Shown here: positions 31,911 through 35,653 of the stretch, in pieces
Numbering within the stretch: position 1 is the stretch's first letter
Layout of the letters: each line of letters starts with the position of its first letter
Assembly: GCA_036381015.1 (NCBI GenBank)
Contig: DASVDR010000001.1
Coordinates: 69,325-104,977, forward strand
Source: Gammaproteobacteria bacterium
Lineage (GTDB): Bacteria > Pseudomonadota > Gammaproteobacteria > Steroidobacterales > Rariloculaceae
Reading direction: 5' to 3'
DNA: 35,653 bases
The notes under the pieces: generated by a model
Database searches by the model: none
The model's input: the letters and a program-made list of their open reading frames with translations, nothing else
Told to the model about the DNA's origin: nothing
Program-made: the position numbers and the translations under genes

Positions 31911-33881
31911 ATGCGCAGCGAGACGAGAATCTTTGCGGCACGACTGATTGCGGCCGCGGTGGCCGCGACGCTCGGCTCCGCCGCGAGCACGGCCTCGGCC
32001 CAGGATTACACGACCTGGCGCACCTACGGCGGCGGTGCGCACGCCTCCCAGTACTCCGCGCTCGACCAGATCAACCGGTCGAACGTCGACGAGCTCGAGG
32101 TCGTCTGGACTTTCCCGGTGGGCGACCGCAACGTTCTGTTCAACCCGATCGTCGTCGACGGCGTGATGTACGTGCTGGCGCGCGACAACGAGATCGTCGC
32201 GCTCGACGCGGAAACGGGCAAGGAGCTCTGGGCGCATCCGCACGAAGGGCCGGTTACCGCTCGCGGCATCAACTACTGGGAGAGCGAGGACGGCTCGGAC
32301 CGGCGGCTCCTCTATCTGAACGCCGGATTCCTGACGGCGCTCGATGCCCGCACCGGCGAGACGATCACGGACTTCGGCGACGGCGGCCGCGTGGACCTTC
32401 GCGACGCGCTCGCGGCGGAAGGCCGCGACGTCAGCAACATCCGCCCGCTGCAGACGAACAATCCCGGCCGCGTCTTCGAGGATCTGATGATCGTGTCGTT
32501 GCCCGCGCAAGGCGCAGGCTACGGATCGACGCCCGGCAACGTGCAGGCGTACGACGTCGTGACCGGCGAGCTTCGCTGGGTGTTTCACAGCATCCCGCAT
32601 CCCGGCGAGTTCGGCTACGACACGTGGCCGGAAGGCGCGTACAAGACGGCGGGCGGCGTGCACAACTGGAGCGAATTCACCGTCGACGAGGAGAACGGCA
32701 TCGCGTTCATTCCTTTCGGCAGCCCGCGCTACGACTTCTTCGGCGGTGATCGCGAGGGCGACAACCTTTTCGGCAACTCCCTCGTCGCGTTGAACGCGCG
32801 CACCGGAGAACGGATCTGGCATCGCCAGCTCGTGCATCACGACCTGTGGGACTACGACCTTCCGCAAGCGCCCAAGCTGCTCACGATCCGTCATGAAGGC
32901 CGCGAGGTCGACGTCGTCGCCCAGGCCACGAAGCACGGCTTCCTGTTCGTGTTCGAGCGGTTGACCGGCGAGCCGATCTGGCCGATCGAGGAACGTCCGG
33001 TGCCGAAGTCCGACGTGCCGGGCGAGCACGCGTCGCCGACGCAGCCCTTCCCGACCGCGCCGCCGCCGTTCGCCGTGCAATCCTTTACCGCGGACGACAT
33101 CAATCCGTTCCTGCCGGAGGAGGAGCAGGAGCTCCTCCGCGAGCGGCTCCGCAACTCCCGCAACGAGGGGCTCTTCACGCCCCCGAGCTTCGAAGGCTCG
33201 ATCGGAATGCCGGGGCACAACGGCGGCGCGAACTGGGGCAGCTCGGCCGTCGATCCGATCAACGGCGAGATGTACGTCGTCTCGAAGAACCTGCCCGTGA
33301 TGCTGCGGGTCGAGCTGACGGAGGACGAGCCGTCGGCGCGGACGGTGGTCGGGTCGATCGTGACGCCGGAGCAGGCCGCGGCCGCGCGCGCCGAGGCCGA
33401 GGCGGCGGCCGCCGACGGCGAGGTCCGCTACTCCGCGCCTTACGATTTTCTGTTCAGCCCCGAGACCGGCATGACGGCGATCGGGCCGCCGTGGTCGCAT
33501 CTCACCGCCTACGACCTGAACACCGGCGAGATCAAGTGGCGCGTGCCGAACGGCACCGTTCCCGCGCTCGGCACGAATACCGGCGCGCACATGCCGCGCG
33601 GCGCGCCGCTCGTCACCGCCGGCGGCCTCGTCTTCGTGGCGACCGCGTCCGACCGGATGCTGCGGGCGTACGACCGCGACAACGGCGAGGTGCTGTGGTC
33701 CTACGAGCTCCCGACCGGCTCCGAAGGCATCCCGGCCACGTACGAGATCGACGGGCGGCAGTACCTCGCCGTGCCCGTGGCCGCGGGCGCGGGTCTCTTC
33801 GCTCCGCGGCTCGGTCCCGACGACGAGGAGGAGGAAGAGCCGAAGGGCTCCTACATGGTCTTCGCGCTGCCGCGGGACTAG
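31911..33881 (+). CDS. Soluble PQQ-dependent dehydrogenase of the glucose/quinate type
   Basis: A 656-residue exported quinoprotein. A signal peptide ends ASA before QDYTTW, then a propeller with the sugar-dehydrogenase-type motif H309-H-D-L-W-D314-Y-D316. There is no heme-binding CxxCH, no vicinal Cys pair and no N-terminal membrane helices, unlike membrane GDH (Gcd). Repeated blade cores (ALDAETGKELW, LNARTGERIW, YDRDNGEVLW) are clear. An inserted loop near residues 365-420 is Pro/Glu-rich, and the tail contains a DDEEEEEP run. It likely passes electrons to an external cytochrome or quinone. GGAG is 5 bases before the ATG, and a GTG lies just before it. The substrate may be a polyol, sugar or related alcohol. 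Confidence 0.88.
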   Translation: MRSETRIFAARLIAAAVAATLGSAASTASAQDYTTWRTYGGGAHASQYSALDQINRSNVDELEVVWTFPVGDRNVLFNPIVVDGVMYVLARDNEIVALDAETGKELWAHPHEGPVTARGINYWESEDGSDRRLLYLNAGFLTALDARTGETITDFGDGGRVDLRDALAAEGRDVSNIRPLQTNNPGRVFEDLMIVSLPAQGAGYGSTPGNVQAYDVVTGELRWVFHSIPHPGEFGYDTWPEGAYKTAGGVHNWSEFTVDEENGIAFIPFGSPRYDFFGGDREGDNLFGNSLVALNARTGERIWHRQLVHHDLWDYDLPQAPKLLTIRHEGREVDVVAQATKHGFLFVFERLTGEPIWPIEERPVPKSDVPGEHASPTQPFPTAPPPFAVQSFTADDINPFLPEEEQELLRERLRNSRNEGLFTPPSFEGSIGMPGHNGGANWGSSAVDPINGEMYVVSKNLPVMLRVELTEDEPSARTVVGSIVTPEQAAAARAEAEAAAADGEVRYSAPYDFLFSPETGMTAIGPPWSHLTAYDLNTGEIKWRVPNGTVPALGTNTGAHMPRGAPLVTAGGLVFVATASDRMLRAYDRDNGEVLWSYELPTGSEGIPATYEIDGRQYLAVPVAAGAGLFAPRLGPDDEEEEEPKGSYMVFALPRD

Positions 33882-33921
33882 CGCTCGACGTGTTTGCCGG
33901 AGCCCGGCGAGCGCGTCGCTG

Positions 33922-33941
33922 CGTGACGGTTCGCCGTCACG
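33922..33941. terminator. Hairpin with TTCG loop between convergent genes
   Basis: CGTGACGG-TTCG-CCGTCACG is a perfect 8-bp stem closed by a TTCG tetraloop, between a PQQ dehydrogenase gene and a convergent small gene. A short T-run (GTTTC) follows on the plus strand. It suits a bidirectional terminator. Confidence 0.7.
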
Positions 33942-33950
33942 GCCGTTTCG

Positions 33951-34241
33951 TCATGCCGGCTCATCGGACTCGCCTTTGTCTCGCTTCCTTGCGATGTAGG
34001 CTTCATAGGCTTGCTTGCCTTCCTCTCGCCAGTACCGCTGGAAAACATCGTCCGTTCCCGACAGCCATTCCTCGGATCTCTCGACCGGCGGCCGTCTGCG
34101 GCGCCGCCTGCGCCTTCCGTCGTGCGATCCTCCGCCGCCGAAGCCGAAGAACAGCTTCGCGAGCACCCACAAGGCGCGCACGAAGCCGACGAATCTTTGC
34201 CGCTCCCTCTTGATGAACGCGCCAAACTCGGGATCCGTCAT
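33951..34241 (-). CDS. Small hypothetical protein with Gly- and Arg-rich segments
   Basis: I do not recognise this 96-residue protein. It has one amphipathic or weakly membrane-seeking segment (FVGFVRALWVLAKLFFGFGGGG), then a run of eight arginines, then a charged helical C-terminus (VFQRYWREEGKQAYEAY). The start at 34241 is chosen because GGAGG lies 6 bases upstream; the longer frame to 34367 is unlikely. It is divergent from the exonuclease III gene across 137 bases and convergent with the PQQ gene. A membrane-attached nucleic-acid- or lipid-binding role is possible but unsupported. Confidence 0.6.
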   Translation of the reverse strand: MTDPEFGAFIKRERQRFVGFVRALWVLAKLFFGFGGGGSHDGRRRRRRRRPPVERSEEWLSGTDDVFQRYWREEGKQAYEAYIARKRDKGESDEPA

Positions 34242-34378
34242 TACGCCCCTCCGGCGGGTATAACGCGGCAGCGCCGGAAATATTGCGGGGCCGGTGCGAC
34301 TTCGCCGCCTCGGACGCGCGAGCGAATCGTTCCGCCGCCTCATCCCGATCGCTCGTATACAGTACATTTGCCCCCGCG

Positions 34379-35146
34379 ATGCGGATTCTGAGCTGGAACG
34401 TGAACGGCCTTCGTGCGTGCGCGAAGAAGGGCTTTCCCCGATTCTTACGCGAGTCCCGGGCCGATATCGTCGGTATCCAAGAGGTGCGCGCGCGGCCCGA
34501 GCAGCTCGACGCCGGTTGCATTCCGCCCGGCTGGCATGCGTGCTTCGCGCCGGCCGAGCGCCCGGGCTACAGCGGCGTCGGGCTCTATTCCCGCGCCGAG
34601 CCCGATGCCGTGGATATCGGGTTCGGCGAGCCCCGCTTCGATGTGGAAGGGCGTCTGATCATCGCGCGTTTCGGGTCGACGTTCGTCGTCAACGGCTATT
34701 TTCCGAAGGGTAGCGGCAGGAACCGCGACAACAGCCGCGTGCCGTACAAGCTCGAGTTTTACCGCGCCGTCTTCGACCGCATCCAAGGTCTCCGTGGGCG
34801 CGGCGATGTCTTCGTTATCGGCGACTTCAATACCGCGCACGAGGAGATCGACCTCGCCCGTCCCCGCGACAACACGAAGACGAGCGGCTTCCTGCCGGAG
34901 GAACGGGCCGAGATGTCGCGGTGGATCGAAGCGGGCTGGGTCGACGTGTTCCGCGTGCGGCATCCCGGCGAGAGCGGCCACTACACGTGGTGGCGGCAAT
35001 GGGGCGGCGCGCGGGAGCGGAACGTCGGGTGGCGGATCGACTACGTGCTGGCGTCGCCGAGCGCGGCGAAGCGCGTAACGGACGCGTTCATTTGGCCCGA
35101 GGTGAAGGGCTCCGACCATTGCCCGGTCGGCGTGGATGTGCGATAG
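34379..35146 (+). CDS. xth: Exodeoxyribonuclease III (AP endonuclease)
   Basis: A 255-residue Mg-dependent EEP-superfamily nuclease that cuts at abasic sites and degrades DNA 3' to 5' in base excision repair. Metal and catalytic motifs are visible: SWNVNGLRA (N7), IQEVRA (E35), IGDFNTAHEEIDL and C-terminal GSDHCPVG (D246, H247). Length fits the ExoA/ExoIII group (250-270). The start at 34379 begins directly with the conserved MRILSWN; no strong ribosome site precedes it, and the leader seems short. It is a stand-alone gene. Of the two bacterial subgroups it looks closer to ExoA in its short loops. Confidence 0.93.
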   Translation: MRILSWNVNGLRACAKKGFPRFLRESRADIVGIQEVRARPEQLDAGCIPPGWHACFAPAERPGYSGVGLYSRAEPDAVDIGFGEPRFDVEGRLIIARFGSTFVVNGYFPKGSGRNRDNSRVPYKLEFYRAVFDRIQGLRGRGDVFVIGDFNTAHEEIDLARPRDNTKTSGFLPEERAEMSRWIEAGWVDVFRVRHPGESGHYTWWRQWGGARERNVGWRIDYVLASPSAAKRVTDAFIWPEVKGSDHCPVGVDVR

Positions 35147-35302
35147 CCGCGAACGGGAGGATCATCTCCCCGCCTCGTCGACATCGGCGGTCGGGTCCCG
35201 AAACGTCGGTCCCGCACCTAACTTCGCGACATCCCCGTCTGGAAAGCGGGTCTCGCCGGCCCCGACGTCGAATCCCCGTCTCTACGGTCGCAGAGATTGT
35301 TA

Positions 35303-35316
35303 TCTACACATGTAGA
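35303..35316. promoter_or_regulatory. AT-rich dyad, operator-like
   Basis: TCTACA-CA-TGTAGA is an inverted repeat in a pocket of low GC, flanked by two copies of AGAGAT. Such dyads are typical of repressor or antitoxin operators. The 341-base gap 35147-35487 also holds the promoter listed next; only a 37-codon frame starts at 35318 and it shows no recognisable product. Confidence 0.4.
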
Positions 35317-35427
35317 GATGTCAATGACTGCTCGAAGCCGAGGAATCACGTGCACGCTTGGTCCATGGGCTGACGGCGCGCCGTTTTCGATGGCCGCCTC
35401 AGTAGTCCTCCGGAGCGTCCAAGTGGG

Positions 35428-35456
35428 TTGATGAGTCACAGATTATCGCTCATAAT
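35428..35456 (+). promoter_or_regulatory. Promoter of the DUF222-type gene
   Basis: TTGATG (35428-35433), a 17-base spacer and CATAAT (35451-35456) match sigma-70 elements well, with expected transcription near 35463 and the ATG at 35488. A TATAGCTATA palindrome (35469-35478) lies in the leader and could be an operator. Confidence 0.6.
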
Positions 35457-35487
35457 ACTGTACACATATATAGCTATAGGGGCGGGC

Positions 35488-35653
35488 ATGGAAGCATCTC
35501 CGATCGAAGAGCATTCAAGCTGCGTGATCCCGCGCGAGCCGCTCCCGGAGGAGCTGCGGGCGGAGGCGCTCGGGCGGGAGATGGTGGAGCTGTGCGCGCA
35601 CATCAGCGCGGCGGAGGCGCGCTTTCTCGAGCGGCTCGCGGAGTTCGATCGCG
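35488..35653 (+). CDS. DUF222/HNH endonuclease-type protein, 5' part
   Basis: The gene is cut by the window edge; 55 residues are visible. After a variable N-terminus, the segment LGREMVELCAHISAAEARFL followed by ERLAEFDR matches the start of DUF222 (13E12-repeat) proteins, which usually end in an HNH nuclease domain. That nuclease domain would be outside the window. Such genes are often multi-copy and associated with mobile DNA. A GGGGCGGG sequence precedes the ATG. The AT-rich promoter region in otherwise very GC-rich DNA agrees with possible recent acquisition, though promoters are often AT-rich. Confidence 0.65.
   Translation, partial: MEASPIEEHSSCVIPREPLPEELRAEALGREMVELCAHISAAEARFLERLAEFDR

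Noticed and set aside
35155..35185. Hairpin after exonuclease III as a terminator
   Set aside because: The stem GGGAG/CTCCC is only 5 bp and no T-tract follows.
35318..35431. 37-codon frame after the AT-rich dyad
   Set aside because: No ribosome site, no similarity recognised, and a better promoter and gene lie downstream.

Overview
The window is very GC-rich (roughly two thirds or more G+C). It reads as the chromosome of a Gram-negative proteobacterium, most likely a gammaproteobacterium related to poorly cultured marine or soil lineages. The evidence is many exported proteins with Ala-rich signal peptides, lipoproteins, three PQQ-dependent dehydrogenases, NHL-repeat beta-propellers, DUF6152 and DUF6644 proteins, and a proteobacterial-type glyoxalase and propionyl-CoA synthetase. 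No rRNA, tRNA, phage, insertion sequence or CRISPR array was seen. The taxon is an inference from gene content.

Layout. (1) 110-2917: two adjacent P-loop GTPases, one DUF697-like and one membrane-anchored. (2) 2934-9698, minus strand: a HupE/UreJ-type membrane protein, an NHL propeller and a quinohemoprotein alcohol dehydrogenase, then a soluble hybrid histidine kinase. (3) 9910-13036, plus strand, divergent from the HupE gene: an NHL lipoprotein, a DUF6152 protein and two tandem DUF6644 membrane proteins. (4) 12940-16229: an orphan ribbon-helix-helix antitoxin, an ABM-fold protein, a glyoxalase-like VOC protein, a long DUF6152 protein and a small exported protein, with a conspicuous double palindrome between two of them. 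(5) 16290-20112, minus strand: an operon headed by a clear TPP riboswitch, encoding a SAM methyltransferase, an AIR-synthase-fold protein, a ThiE/TenI-like protein and a Trm112-like zinc ribbon, followed by an FkbM methyltransferase. (6) 20319-21033: two small membrane proteins. (7) 21003-26341, minus strand: a cytochrome c-PQQ dehydrogenase, a DUF4382 lipoprotein and an S9 peptidase. (8) 26669-33881: an AraC-type regulator, an SGNH hydrolase, PrpE, a START-like protein and a third PQQ dehydrogenase. (9) 33951-35653: a small hypothetical protein, exonuclease III and the 5' end of a DUF222/HNH-type gene in an AT-rich pocket.

How the parts may work together. The divergent regions (2) and (3) look like one periplasmic oxidation unit. 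The PQQ dehydrogenase has its own heme c, while the propellers, the DUF6152 protein (predicted mature N-terminus His-His) and the four-helix DUF6644 proteins are candidates for metal handling or electron transfer. No PQQ biosynthesis genes are present. The strongest candidate for an undescribed system is the TPP-riboswitch operon. Its first four genes are joined by three successive 4-base stop/start overlaps. They pair ThiE-like and ThiL-superfamily proteins, both lacking the expected signature residues, with a methyltransferase and a Trm112-like possible methyltransferase partner. This suggests a thiamine-responsive pathway that modifies a thiamine-related or other compound rather than the canonical thiamine pathway.
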